DNA from: Balanoglossus misakiensis
Lineage: Eukaryota > Hemichordata
Direction: 5' to 3'
Length of the DNA stretch: 64,000 nt
Assembly (NCBI GenBank): GCA_040954595.2
Contig: CM082593.2
Span: forward strand, 11,036,001-11,100,000
Shown: positions 10,163 through 22,918 of the stretch, piece by piece
How the letters are laid out: each line of letters starts with the position of its first letter
How positions within the stretch are numbered: the stretch's first letter is position 1
Translations under genes and position numbers: made by a program
The notes under the pieces: generated by a model
Databases searched by the model: none
Told to the model about the DNA's origin: nothing
Seen by the model: the letters and a program-made list of their open reading frames with translations, nothing else

Positions 10163-11827
10163 GAGAAACTGTGTTAAATTTGGTCATCAATTGCTTTAAA
10201 TCACACAAGACATTCCCAGAGCTAAAGTTACTGCAGCAGTCAGTTTCAACTCAGCTTGCAAATTGGGATCATGTCTTGTGTTCATCGAGACTGTCTGTAG
10301 TCGAGTTGACAGTCCTATGGGGTCAATGATGAACCTACAAATGTTCTTTCCAATGAAATTGTTATAAATCTAATATTCAGGATTTGCATTCATACCTTAA
10401 ACAATATAACTGTATTGCAAATATGGCAACTCTTCTAAGTTACATTGGAACACCTTCTCGCCACTGTTTGTGCCAAAATGGTGAATAAGCTTTCATTTTC
10501 AAGCCTTAACATAGGCACCCAAAACAAGACAACAGCATTGCAAATATGGCATTTTTTGTTCAACTCTTCTCATTTGCATAGTCCAAAATGGCCGCCAAAC
10601 TCCTCTAACATGTAAATTTCCTATGGTCGTCTTAAATAGTGTGTAGTATCGCATTTGAAGGGTTTTCATCAATATGGGTACCTAAAACAATTTCAACGTG
10701 GTTGACATTGCAATGTTAGACAGCTGTTCTAATTTGCATGATCTAGAATGGCCGACAAACTTCTCTAACATGTAAATTTACTATGGTTGTCTTTAATAGT
10801 GTGTAATATCGCATTTGCAGGGTTTTCATCAATATGGGTACCTTAAACAATTTCAACGTCGTTGACATGGCAATATTAGACAGCTGTTCTAATTTGCATA
10901 ATCCAAAATGGCCACCAAACTCTTCTTAAATGTAAATTTCCCTGTTTTGTCTTATATGGTGCCTAAAATCGCATTTGCAGGGTTTTCATCAATATGGGTA
11001 ACTAAAACAATTTCAGCGTGGTTGACATGGCAATATTAGACAACTGTACTAATTTGCATAATCCAAAATGGCCGACAAACTTCTCTAACATGTAAATTTC
11101 CCTGGTTTGTCTTATATGGTGTGTAATATCGCATTTTCACGGTTTTAATTAATATGAGTACCTAAAACAATTTCAACGTGGTTGACATGGCAATATTAGA
11201 CAACTGTTCTAATTTGCATAATTCGAACACCTGCTGGATAATTTAATTTTTGCCCTTCTTGTCCCATGATTATATGTGTAATATCTCATTTTCAATGTGT
11301 TTACATGTATATATGCAGAATCCATTTCAAACTAAGTGGGCATATTGTAGCGCCAATCTTATTTCTTAATCCGCACCACAGAACTGATGCAAGGTTTAGG
11401 ACTGGAAATGTATGTGGCCACTGGCCGACACCCCGGGCGAGAGGTCTCCAATTATTTTCAGCACGTAGTGTGCTTCCCGGTTGATAACATCAATATGTGT
11501 AAATGCCAAAAACCCGACCTATTGTAATACCAGTCAAATTTTCTTTGTCATTTACCATTTTTCTCTTGCATATGAACGTTTTTCTTAAAGAGTACATACC
11601 CATATACATTTGTATGGGAGCACACATCCCCACCCCCTGCCAACAATAATTGGACAATTCTTCTTATACTTCTTTTTAGTCTAAACATTCATATAGAGAA
11701 GGCAACATGTTCTTGAAGCTGCTGACTATGGAAATATGATGAAGTACATTTTCCTAGTTGTACATGTACAGTATGATAGGCCCAATGTACCAATTGGAGA
11801 TGTGTGCCTTACAGGCAACATACATGT
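10100..11827 (+). repeat. Dispersed repeat copy, inverted match at 62170-63640
   Basis: The order of landmarks (GACAGTCTCGA-type text near 10290, the 160-bp tandem array, ATTTGCATAATTCGAACACCTGCTGG near 11213, AAAACCCGACCTATTGTAATAC near 11510, TACCAATTGGAGATGTGTGCC near 11788) is found reversed at the right end of the window. Open frames at 10111-10329 and 11266-11484 fall inside this repeat and show no domain. The satellite begins where this copy stops. Confidence 0.7.
10460..11235 (+). repeat. ~160-bp tandem array with ATGGCCGCC motifs
   Basis: About five units. The phrase GGGTTTTCATCAATATGGGTA starts at about 10660, 10820 and 10980, a 160-bp period, with a diverged form near 11140. Each unit carries AATTTGCAT followed by an AAAATGGCC(G/A)(C/A)CAAAC motif, which resembles a YY1 site. 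The same units occur at 61330-61690 and, inverted, at 62870-63230. Confidence 0.75.
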
Positions 11828-14800
11828 AGCTCTGCATGGCCTGGTTAATCAATGTTGACGCAAAGGTTGACCCTACCAAACACTCAAAATTAATGGGCAC
11901 GACACTGGCCACTAGCTCTGCATGGCCTGGTTAATCAATGTTGATGCAAAGGTTGACCCCACCAAACACTCAAAATTGATGGGCACGACACTGGCCACTA
12001 GCTCTGCATGGCCTGGTTAATCAATGTTGACGCAAAGGTTGACCCAACCAAACACTCAAAATTGATGGGCACGACACTGGCCACTAGCTCTGCATGGCCT
12101 GGTTAATCAATGTTGACGCAAAGGTTGACCCCACCAAACACTCAAAATTGATGGGCACGACACTGGCCACTAGCTCTGCATGGCCTGGTTAATCAATGTT
12201 GACGCAAAGGTTGACCCCACCAAACACTCAAAATTGATGGGCACGACACTGGCCACTAGCTCTGCATGGCCTGGTTAATCAATGTTGACGCAAAGGTTGA
12301 CCCCACCAAACACTCAAAATTGATGGGCACGACACTGGCCACTACAATGTAGCTCTGCATGGCCTGGTTAATCAATGTTGACGCAAAGGTTGAACCCACC
12401 AAACACTCAAAATTGATGGGCACGACACTGGCCACTAGCTCTGCATGGCCTGGTTAATCAATGTTGACGCAAAGGTTGACCCCACCAAACACTCAAAATT
12501 GATGGGCACGACACTGGCCACTAGCTCTGCATGGCCTGGTTAATCAATGTTGACGCAAAGGTTGACCCCACCAAACACTCAAAATTGATGGGCACGACAC
12601 TGGCCACTAGCTCTGCATGGCCTGGTTAATCAAGGTTGACGCAAAGGTTGACCCCACCAAACACTCAAAATTGATGGGCACGACACTGGCCACTAGCTCT
12701 GCATGGCCTGGCTAATCAAGGTTGACGCAAAGGTTGACCCCACCAAACACTCAAAATTGATGGGCACGACACTGGCCACTAGCTCTGCATGGCCTGGCTA
12801 ATCAAGGTTGACGCAAAGGTTGACCCCACCAAACACTCAAAATTGATGGGCACGACACTGGCCACTAGCTCTGCATGGCCTGGCTAATCAAGGTTGACGC
12901 AAAGGTTGATCCCACCAAACACTCAAAATTAATGGGCGCGACACTGGCCACTAAGCTCTGGCCTGGCTAATCCAGGTTGACGCAAGGGTTGACCCCACCA
13001 AACACTCAAAATTAATGGGCGCGACACTGGCCACTAAGCTCTGGCCTGGCTAATCAATGTTGACGCAAGGGTTGACCCCACCAAACACTCAAAATTGATG
13101 GGCACGACACTGGCCACTAGCTCTGGCCTGGCTAATCAAGGTTGACGCAAAGGTTGACCCCACCAAACACTCAAAATTGATGGGCACGACACTGGCCACT
13201 AGCTCTGGCCTGGCTAATCAAGGTTGACGCAAGGGTTTACCCCACCAAACACTCAAAATTAATGGGCGCAACACTGGCCACTAAGCTCTGGCCTGGCTAA
13301 TCAAGGTTGACGCAAGGGTTGACCCCACCAAACACTCATAATTGATGGGCACGACACTGGCCACTAGCTCTGGCCTGGCTAATCAATGTTGACGCAAGGG
13401 TTGACCCCACCAAACACTCAAAATTGATGGGCACGACACTGGCCACTAAGCTCTGGCCTGGCTAATCAAGGTTGACGCAAGGGTTGACCCCACCAAACAC
13501 TCATAATTGATGGGCACGACACTGGCCACTAGCTCTGGCCTGGCTAATCAAGGTTGACGCAAGGGTTGACCCCACCAAACACTCAAAATTGATGGGCACG
13601 ACACTGGCCACTAGCTCTGGCCTGGCTAATCAATGTTGACGCAAGGGTTGACCCCACCAAACACTCAAAATTGATGGGCACGACACTGGCCACTAGCTCT
13701 GGCCTGGCTAATCCAGGTTGACGCAAGGGTTGACCCCACCAAACACTCAAAATTAATGGGCGCGACACTGGCCACTAAGCTCTGGCCTGGCTAATCAAGG
13801 TTGACGCAAGGGTTGACCCCACCAAACACTCAAAATTGATGGGCACGACACTGGCCACTAAGCTCTGGCCTGGTTAATCAATGTTGACGCAAAGGTTGAC
13901 CCCACCAAACACTCAAAATTAATGGGCGCGACACTGGCCACTAGCTCTGGCCTGGCTAATCAATGTTGACGCAAGGGTTGACCCCACCAAACACTCAAAA
14001 TTGATGGGCACGTCACTGGCCACTAGCTCTGGCCTGGCTAATCAAGGTTGACGCAAAGGTTGACCCCACCAAACACTCAAAATTGATGGGCACGACACTG
14101 GCCACTAGCTCTGGCCTGGCTAATCAAGGTTGACGCAAGGGTTTACCCCACCAAACACTCAAAATTAATGGGCGCAACACTGGCCACTAAGCTCTGGCCT
14201 GGCTAATCAAGGTTGACGCAAAGGTTGACCCCACCAAACACTCAAAATTGATGGGCACGACACTGGCCACTAGCTCTGCATGGCCTGGCTAATCAAGGTT
14301 GACGCAAAGGTTGACCCCACCAAACACTCAAAATTGATGGGCACGACACTGGCCACTAGCTCTGCATGGCCTGGCTAATCAAGGTTGACGCAAAGGTTGA
14401 CCCCACCAAACACTCAAAATTGATGGGCACGACACTGGCCACTAGCTCTGCATGGCCTGGCTAATCAAGGTTGACGCAAAGGTTGATCCCACCAAACACT
14501 CAAAATTAATGGGCGCGACACTGGCCACTAAGCTCTGGCCTGGCTAATCCAGGTTGACGCAAGGGTTGACCCCACCAAACACTCAAAATTAATGGGCGCG
14601 ACACTGGCCACTAAGCTCTGGCCTGGCTAATCAATGTTGACGCAAGGGTTGACCCCACCAAACACTCAAAATTGATGGGCACGACACTGGCCACTAGCTC
14701 TGGCCTGGCTAATCAAGGTTGACGCAAAGGTTGACCCCACCAAACACTCAAAATTGATGGGCACGACACTGGCCACTAGCTCTGGCCTGGCTAATCAAGG

Positions 14801-17026
14801 TTGACGCAAGGGTTTACCCCACCAAACACTCAAAATTAATGGGCGCAACACTGGCCACTAAGCTCTGGCCTGGCTAATCAAGGTTGACGCAAGGGTTGAC
14901 CCCACCAAACACTCATAATTGATGGGCACGACACTGGCCACTAGCTCTGGCCTGGCTAATCAATGTTGACGCAAGGGTTGACCCCACCAAACACTCAAAA
15001 TTGATGGGCACGACACTGGCCACTAAGCTCTGGCCTGGCTAATCAAGGTTGACGCAAGGGTTGACCCCACCAAACACTCATAATTGATGGGCACGACACT
15101 GGCCACTAGCTCTGGCCTGGCTAATCAAGGTTGACGCAAGGGTTGACCCCACCAAACACTCAAAATTGATGGGCACGACACTGGCCACTAGCTCTGGCCT
15201 GGCTAATCAATGTTGACGCAAGGGTTGACCCCACCAAACACTCAAAATTGATGGGCACGACACTGGCCACTAGCTCTGGCCTGGCTAATCCAGGTTGACG
15301 CAAGGGTTGACCCCACCAAACACTCAAAATTAATGGGCGCGACACTGGCCACTAAGCTCTGGCCTGGCTAATCAAGGTTGACGCAAGGGTTGACCCCACC
15401 AAACACTCAAAATTGATGGGCACGACACTGGCCACTAAGCTCTGGCCTGGTTAATCAATGTTGACGCAAAGGTTGACCCCACCAAACACTCAAAATTAAT
15501 GGGCGCGACACTGGCCACTAGCTCTGGCCTGGCTAATCAATGTTGACGCAAGGGTTGACCCCACCAAACACTCAAAATTGATGGGCACGTCACTGGCCAC
15601 TAGCTCTGGCCTGGCTAATCAAGGTTGACGCAAAGGTTGACCCCACCAAACACTCAAAATTGATGGGCACGACACTGGCCACTAGCTCTGGCCTGGCTAA
15701 TCAAGGTTGACGCAAGGGTTTACCCCACCAAACACTCAAAATTAATGGGCGCAACACTGGCCACTAAGCTCTGGCCTGGCTAATCAAGGTTGACGCAAGG
15801 GTTGACCCCACCAAACACTCATAATTGATGGGCACGACACTGGCCACTAGCTCTGGCCTGGCTAATCAATGTTGACGCAAGGGTTGACCCCACCAAACAC
15901 TCAAAATTGATGGGCACGACACTGGCCACTAAGCTCTGGCCTGGCTAATCAAGGTTGACGCAAGGGTTGACCCCACCAAACACTCATAATTGATGGGCAC
16001 GACACTGGCCACTAGCTCTGGCCTGGCTAATCAAGGTTGACGCAAGGGTTGACCCCACCAAACACTCAAAATTGATGGGCACGACACTGGCCACTAGCTC
16101 TGGCCTGGCTAATCAATGTTGACGCAAGGGTTGACCCCACCAAACACTCAAAATTGATGGGCACGACACTGGCCACTAGCTCTGGCCTGGCTAATCCAGG
16201 TTGACGCAAGGGTTGACCCCACCAAACACTCAAAATTAATGGGCGCGACACTGGCCACTAAGCTCTGGCCTGGCTAATCAAGGTTGACGCAAGGGTTGAC
16301 CCCACCAAACACTCAAAATTGATGGGCACGACACTGGCCACTAAGCTCTGGCCTGGTTAATCAATGTTGACGCAAAGGTTGACCCCACCAAACACTCAAA
16401 ATTAATGGGAACGACACTGGCCACTAGCTCTGCATGGCCTGGTTTATCAATGTTGACGCAAAGGTTGACCCCACCAAACACTCAAAATTAATGGGCACGA
16501 CACTGGCCACTAGCTCTGCATGGCCTGGTTAATCAATGTTGACGCAAAGGTTGACCCCACCAAACACTCAAAATTAATGGGCACGACACTGGCCACTAGC
16601 TCTGCATGGCCTGGTTAATCAATGTTGACGCAAAGGTTGACCCCACCAAACACTCAAAATTAATGGGCACGACACTGGCTACTAGCTCTGCATGGCATGG
16701 TTAATCAATGTTGACGCAAAGGTTGACCCCACCAAACACTCAAAATTAATGGGCACGACACTGGCCACTAGCTCTGCATGGCCTGGTTAATCAATGTTGA
16801 CGCAAAGGTTGACCCCACCAAACACTCAAAATTAATGGGCACGACACTGGCCACTAGCTCTGCATGGCCTGGTTAATCAATGTTGACGCAAAGGTTGACC
16901 CCACCAAACACTCAAAATTAATGGGCACGACACTGGCCACTAGCTCTGCATGGCCTGGTTAATCAATGTTGACGCAAAGGTTGACCCCACCAAACACTCA
17001 AAATTAATGGGCACGACACTGGCCAC
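11828..17026 (+). repeat. Satellite of ~61 units, 83-86 bp each
   Basis: The unit runs AGCTCTGCATGGCCTGG...ACACTGGCCACT. Early units start at 11828, 11914 and 12000, a period of 86 bp. A central subfamily lacks CAT in the first segment (AGCTCTGGCCTGG) and is 83-84 bp. Diagnostic variants give higher-order structure: the rare CGTCACTGG variant at 14011 recurs at 15588 (shift 1577), and GGGTTTACCCC near 13235 recurs at about 14141, 14812 and 15718 (shifts 906 and 1577). The outer units at both ends are the 86-bp GCATGG type. No function is visible; three identical short open frames inside are by-products. Confidence 0.95.
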
Positions 17027-17994
17027 TACATGTATTTGTGATATTTTACATGGTTAACCACGCCTTGAGAAAAGTAATCATAAGAGAACTTTGTTTCCAA
17101 AGTTAGGGGAGAATAATCTAACGGGAGATGGGAGTACCTCAGGCTACTGAGCTCGTTCCCTTCCTCATGTACTTTACTGGGCGTATTTGATGTACTATAA
17201 TAATTCCGGACAATAAATGAACGTAAATCAAATACGTTTCTCCGTGGATCACGGTTCTCGTCAGAGCCCGTTACCTCATCGCTACAGATTCCCCGATGCA
17301 TGAACAATCATGAGAAACCAGCGGTAATACAAGTGTCACGATTGAGTTTTAACGATCATAGATCTTGTTTATGATTACGTAAGAAGTCATTCACTTATAT
17401 GGTTTTAGTCCAGTATTGACATTGGTACTTGACCCAGAGTAAACAACATTGTGTAATTGATACATGTCAGAACGAGATAGAGATATCACGCGCTAAGTTC
17501 ATGTTTAAGAAATATCAAGATGACGTGTTCCTTTTATGACTTAATACTTGACTAACGTATTAATAAGGTGTGGTGAAATTTGAGATCACACATTTATCAC
17601 CGGAGATCCGTGATGGGAGTCAACGAGCATGGATCGAGTCGTGTAATTCTTACGTGTGACCAGTAATAAACCAGAACTTTGTGTTACTCGGAAAACTTCT
17701 TGCAAGTCTCTGTCTACGAAAGGTTTACGATCTGCCGGGTACCTCTCTCGGACTTTATGAATATGTTGGGTGGAGAAGGAGATGGAGTGAATGTACGCCG
17801 TCAGCTTTCGGACGTGGCTGATTCCCCACAGAAGCCGATGAGGTAAACGTCCGGAGGACGACCGGCCGTAACAACAAACTGCATGAATTAAAGTTCAACA
17901 ATCCTTAGAAGACAGGAACGTCAGAGGTTGAATCTTGATGGGAAAAGGCGAGGTATCGCTGGTTATCATCGGCGTACTGATGAAATTGTAGGAT
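17027..17994. other. No gene recognised
   Basis: Unique-looking sequence to the right of the satellite. A 93-codon open frame at 17026-17307 on the minus strand starts inside it and ends at the satellite edge, with no recognisable domain. The stretch at 17690-17930 is somewhat GC-richer and could be a retroelement remnant because an RT fragment follows, but nothing specific was identified. Confidence 0.4.
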
Positions 17995-18215
17995 GTGGGG
18001 ACGAATCGGTTTACTATACAGTTGGGCTATATAAATGGTGAACAACAGAGGGGCAGTGGCACCCCGTATACGAGAGGTGACTGTGAACTTGCAGTGTTTT
18101 CGATGATTACAGTTTGATATCTATATTGAAGGTAAGATGTAAACCATGTTAGTACTGTGTCTGAGATGCCAAGGTTCGATAGTCTACAAAGAAGTATCCC
18201 GTGATGCAAATGTAC
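17995..18215 (-). pseudogene. Non-LTR retrotransposon reverse-transcriptase fragment
   Basis: The minus-strand frame 18027-18209 contains LGISDTVLTWFTSYLQYR followed by LVYGVPLP. This is the layout just before and at the VPQGS block of CR1/L2/Jockey-type RTs (compare the better preserved fragment at 45669-46481, which has WFKSYLSNR and GVPQGSVLGP). Only about 60 codons remain and the block is decayed (PLP in place of PQGS). No endonuclease, tail or target duplication was seen. It is a dead 5'- and 3'-truncated copy. Confidence 0.65.
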
Positions 18216-19949
18216 AACTGAAGAAAAAAGGAATCACAAATCTTAAAACTAAGATGCCGTTAAGAATTAAATTTCGCGAAAAGGAAGTGACGAAATACGT
18301 ACATTTTCAGGTGCTCTACAACAAGTAGTCTCCCTATCATCCCTATTGGAGCATGCAGCTAAAATTTACCATGACGTCATTGATTCTACGCGAACGTTTT
18401 TCTAATGGCGATAAACATATTTTGTATAAATTGTGCTCAAACGCCCGTGAATCTCACTCGCAAAAATTCACAAGTGGCGCAAACAACACTAGGAAGAAAA
18501 TTGTTTAGCAGTCTATAGAGTTTGTGACCTGAGATTTGGAAGTAAAAGTTAAACTTAAAAGTTGAGACAGAAGTGATTGAAGAGTAAAGAAACTTTTGAA
18601 GTGTTAAGAAAGTTATCGCATTCCTGATGAAAAGAAAAGAAAATACAATACATTCATTGTTTTAAGGAACACAAGGAAGACAAGTACTATGCAATCAGAG
18701 TATGCATGGATCATTCATCTAAAAATATATCTCCGCGTCTTTTGGCGGGTAAAAATAAAATGCTGGAACGGTCTTTTGGATGGCGGACTATTTGTGTCCT
18801 TCTTGTCCTCAGAACGCAAGTGGTCGAGTAGGTTTATTTCATTAAATTCTTATATTCTCAGTTGCTACCATAAATACCCAGTGTTCGTGTCGATGTATCT
18901 GGACGTCAGCACGATTCCATATAGGTACCTCTCAGTATTAGCCAAGCGAGTTATCCCCATCGATAGAGTTTAATTCCCCGTTACATTCCCAACACCAATC
19001 CTCCCGCGTGACATTGAGGTTGAAGGTATACAAACCTTAGGAATCATGCAACCATCCAGAAAGTGTAATAAATTTTGAAGCTATGATGTGAGTTTTCAGT
19101 TCGTTTCTTCTTTTGATTTGTTGATGTAACATTGTGCGTTTTAAATAAAAGATAAAAAAATGTACAGCAATGACGTCACAAAATTCACTGGTATTGATAA
19201 AGCTATATTATATCATATATTATATGTGTTAAATACTACCGTATCTCATTATTGCAGTATTTCGTGCTTTAACACAAAATACGCGAAAAGGGTTTAATAC
19301 AAAACTAAATGACACAATTTCTGTTTCTTTGCCAAAATTCTTAATCACAAGATCATCCCATCCTTACGCCTCTACTCTATTGCTAAGAGAAACCATCGTC
19401 CGTAACATGCATTGTGAAACCCCTCAACAACATGCATGTCAACACTTCATTTTTTCTCCAGCATTGTCAGTTTGGTACCCTGACAACTCACGGGGCATCA
19501 TGGGACAATATTAAAGCTGATTCAGTATTTATGTGCATAAAACACACGGCGGTGGAAACATTCGTTTTAAATTATTGTGGACGCGCGCACGCCCTTGTCT
19601 GTGTACAGGTACTTGATGCTTGTCTACAGTCACGTGAAACGCTGTTGGTAGTACCCTAGAAGATAGATATCTTTAATCAGAACTTTGGTAAGGAAGGTTT
19701 GAGAAGTCCATTCTATGTAAAGAAAGTTTAAGAAGTGTGTTACCAAAGGGTGTGGGGGTGGCTGGGGGTCATCAATATATCACTCTGCATCACGTTCACA
19801 GAAAAGGTCGCGACACGCCCACAAATCCACTCACGACTTGCGTCACCGGTTACAGGAGTTCGTACAAAAGTGTGGTTTATGCACATTTACACTGAATCAG
19901 TTTTTTTGGCCCATGATGCCCATGGGCCAATACAGGCCACGATGCCTCC
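18216..19949. other. No gene recognised
   Basis: AT-rich sequence. Several open frames of 60-94 codons (18146-18328, 18689-18973, 19329-19659, 19735-19956, all plus) show no domain, no consistent splice context and mixed composition. None is called. Confidence 0.4.
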
Positions 19950-19952
19950 AGA

Positions 19953-20010
19953 ATGATGATGGCAATGATGGTGATGATGATGATTGTGGTGGTGGTGGTG
20001 GTGGTGATTG
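19953..20010. repeat. (GAT)n/(GGT)n microsatellite
   Basis: GATGATGATG-type trinucleotides give way to about seven GGT units. Confidence 0.85.
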
Positions 20011-20019
20011 AGCTTTAAT

Positions 20020-20195
20020 TTCCCTTTCTTCCTGTCTAACCACTTCCTCTCTCACCTTCACTTATTCGGTCTCTCCCCTCCCCTTCTGTCAAAGTCCTCC
20101 CCTCATTCCCTTTCCATCCTGACATTCTCATTTCCGCCCTCTTGCTTTTCTTCTCCTTTCTCACATTCCTTTTCTCACCTCTCTCCCCCCTCCGT
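20020..20195 (+). repeat. Pyrimidine-rich tract
   Basis: About 170 bp dominated by C and T (CCTTT, CTCTCTCCCC and similar). It creates open frames on both strands with Ser/Pro/Leu/Phe or Arg/Glu/Gly/Lys bias, which are composition artefacts. Confidence 0.75.
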
Positions 20196-20829
20196 AACAT
20201 GTTATGTAATATATAAAGTAAAAAAGTCCAAAGCATGATGTTATCACAGATGACATTTGGAATGTATTATTGTACTATCTGGTTTAATTTCAAACATAGT
20301 GGAGTTATTTATTGGCCAGTATTTAAGCATGTTTAAAGAAGTCAAACAGCATAATAGGCACATTTCATATCAAACAAAATTGACCAAATAAGCTCAAAAG
20401 AGGATTTGAACAATTTGTCCCTTTAAGTAATGTTCAATATTGGACTTACACTTGTGATTGTATGTCATCTCCCTTTTGTTAGAAACCTCACAGTCATATA
20501 ATAAACAGGTGACCTGACAATCATTTGAAATACCAAACTTCGGCAGCTATTCCAGTTTGGTCCAAAAACCTAATTTTAACTGGCACCTCAACTTTAGGAC
20601 TATTATGGATGTTGCTGAAACTTGAAGTGGGCTGCTTGTGAAGAGGAAGACGTGGAGTGTCTCTCAGACAATGCTGCGCTCAGTCAGAGATAAAGTCAAA
20701 ATATGGATTTGACTTGCAACAGTAATTTGTTAGTTAAGTCAAATTCAACTTAAATATGTCTCTTTGGGTCAGTCTTAACGGGTGTAGCATGCTGGAAGGG
20801 TGTGCTTACCCATTTCCGACACCTAGTAC

Positions 20830-21279
20830 CACAGGGGGCTGCAAACATGAAAGTTATAAATGGCGAAGTACGTTCCATTCTGCGTTTTCCCAACCTGTCT
20901 TATCATTTGCTAATCCAGAATAAAAGCTATCCATTTCCCATTAATCACCTGCTAACGACTTAATCTGTGTGCCCCATCCATGGATTAAGTTAATAAAGTA
21001 AACATCGGTCAGCGAGTACTGGGTATTCTCTTACCAAGTGAGAACTGACCGATGTTTACTTAATCCACTAAATCCGTGGATGGGGCACACAGATTAAGTC
21101 GTTAGCAGGTGCTTAATTGGAAATGCAATAGTTTGTATTCTGGATTAGCAACTGCTAAGACAGGTGGAGGTAACACAGAAAAATAAACAAGCACAAAGAC
21201 TGTTCATCAATTAATGTTTATTGGGGGAAAATGCAGGAACTCCGCCATTTATAACTTTCATGTTTGCAGCCCCCCTGTG
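20830..21279. mobile_element. 450-bp foldback/MITE-like element
   Basis: Ends are CACAGGGGGCTGCAAAC and its complement GTTTGCAGCCCCCCTGTG. Most of the element is an inverted repeat: GCTAACGACTTAATCTGTGTG (about 20951) matches CACACAGATTAAGTCGTTAGC (about 21087), and AGTAAACATCGGTCAG (about 20997) matches CTGACCGATGTTTACT (about 21046). The loop is about 30 bp around 21030. The right arm has about 60 bp with no counterpart in the left arm. There is no coding capacity, so it would depend on an enzyme in trans. Confidence 0.8.
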
Positions 21280-21299
21280 CGAGTACTACCACTTAGCAG

Positions 21300-22918
21300 T
21301 GGTTCAAGATGATCCTATTGAAATTGTAAGTTTTTCTCTTATTTCTTTTTTGAACCTGGACCTGGTAATTAGCTTAGCTTGAGTAATATTGATTATTGGA
21401 CCTGGTTTGATGTCTTATTATAACAACTACAGAAGAATCTCTGGACACAGTGAAATACACTCCAGGGTTATGGTAATGACTGACAAATTGTCAGTTTAAA
21501 AAAGTAGACAAAGAACTCAGTTAAATATTATAATAAAAATATGCTTTTAATATAAGGAAAAGGTACAATTGATATACTTGTAATTAAAACATAAATATAA
21601 TGATGAAATTCTTCAACTGTTCTGTAGTTGCACCAGTATTTGTATAAGCTAAAAATGTTGACTTCTGGCAGGACAACTCAAACAGATATTAAACTTATTT
21701 ATAGTACTTCCACTTCATGACTTTGTTCAAAAATTTCCCAAACTTATTTCATTGTTGATGAGTTGTCACCTCCGAACAACACAAAAAGGAACAGTTTGTA
21801 TAAAAAAGTAATTTTGCATGAATCTTAAACATACATGCACAAGTTGAGTGAATAACACAATATAATCATATTCTACAATGAATTACAATATCAAGATTAA
21901 GGGTTTCACATATGACATTACATTGCTACATTTTATATACATGAATTTAATTTGAAAAATTTCCATTGATCTATAACACCATGAATAATATAAAAATATG
22001 CGAATAAATACTTTGAATTATTATATATACATGTCAGGTCTCAAAGTGAGTAACTATATTTCCATTCACCTATGAACTGGTTATTAACCAAATGAAATGA
22101 TAGGATCTTTTATTTTGAGGATCTTATAATTGTGATCATACACATCCATATTCCAAAATTCGCATGCCAAACAAATATCAGATTTATACGGCCAGTTGTA
22201 AAGACAGTACAAGGGGCAAAAAAATTGATAATAGTTAATCATCATCTCCCTTCTTTTACAGTCTTGGAGAATGGTGACGGTTGAAGTCAAATTAAAGAAA
22301 AATATCAAGAAAAATATCAAAATTTGAGGCACTAATTCAGGAGGATATATATCATCGGGAGGTAGTCACTGAATATATTGAGAGAAATAATTCATAATCT
22401 ATGCATTTGGATGAAAAGACCTTCTATCTGATCAAGTTAAGGATAAATGCTGCCTTGTATGAATACAGAAGCAAGTCAGCATGCAAAGGGAGAGCTGAAT
22501 TGGTACACTGTTAAATTTGTCCTCCAAATTCAACAAAAATATGTTGTTGTTTAGGAATTCTCGTATTATCATATCTTTTTCATTACACAATACCTTATAA
22601 TAAGTCATAACAAATTTTTAAGGAAAATTCTTTAAAATATGTAAAATATATAGCCTTATAACCAACATACTTTAAAGATGATTATTTATGATCATTTCAT
22701 TCAGATGTTGCTAAGAGTGTAATAATAAAGATCTGTTTCACTCCAACCAATTTAATGTGCGCTTATCACAGTACTGTCGTCTGACAAAGCATAACTATTA
22801 TTGTTATCATTTATGGGATTATACCAAGCTTATCACAGTACTGTGTCAACTCACAAAATGAAAACCATTCTAGTTATCATTTGAATTATACCATACATGT
22901 ACACACAGAGATGGCACA
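21300..22918. other. AT-rich flank, probably including the 3' UTR of the minus-strand gene
   Basis: No exon was recognised. It lies immediately downstream (minus strand) of the stop codon at 22919-22921. Several AATAAA-type signals are possible on the minus strand (for example TTTATT at 22109-22114), but none could be singled out in this AT-rich sequence. A weak direct duplication (CTTATCACAGTACTGT at about 22763 and 22829) is present. Confidence 0.4.

Noticed and set aside
13583-16251. Three identical 61-codon frames on the minus strand
   Set aside because: They lie in the satellite at the higher-order repeat spacing; repetition explains the identity and there is no coding signature.
11828-17026. 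CRISPR-like array
   Set aside because: Repeats are contiguous 83-86-bp monomers with no unique spacers, in a eukaryotic context.
17026-17307. 93-codon minus-strand frame beside the satellite
   Set aside because: No domain, no splice context, and it ends exactly at the satellite boundary.
20008-20238. Ser/Pro/Phe-rich frame and opposite Arg/Glu/Gly frame
   Set aside because: Caused by a pyrimidine-rich tract; both strands stay open for composition reasons.
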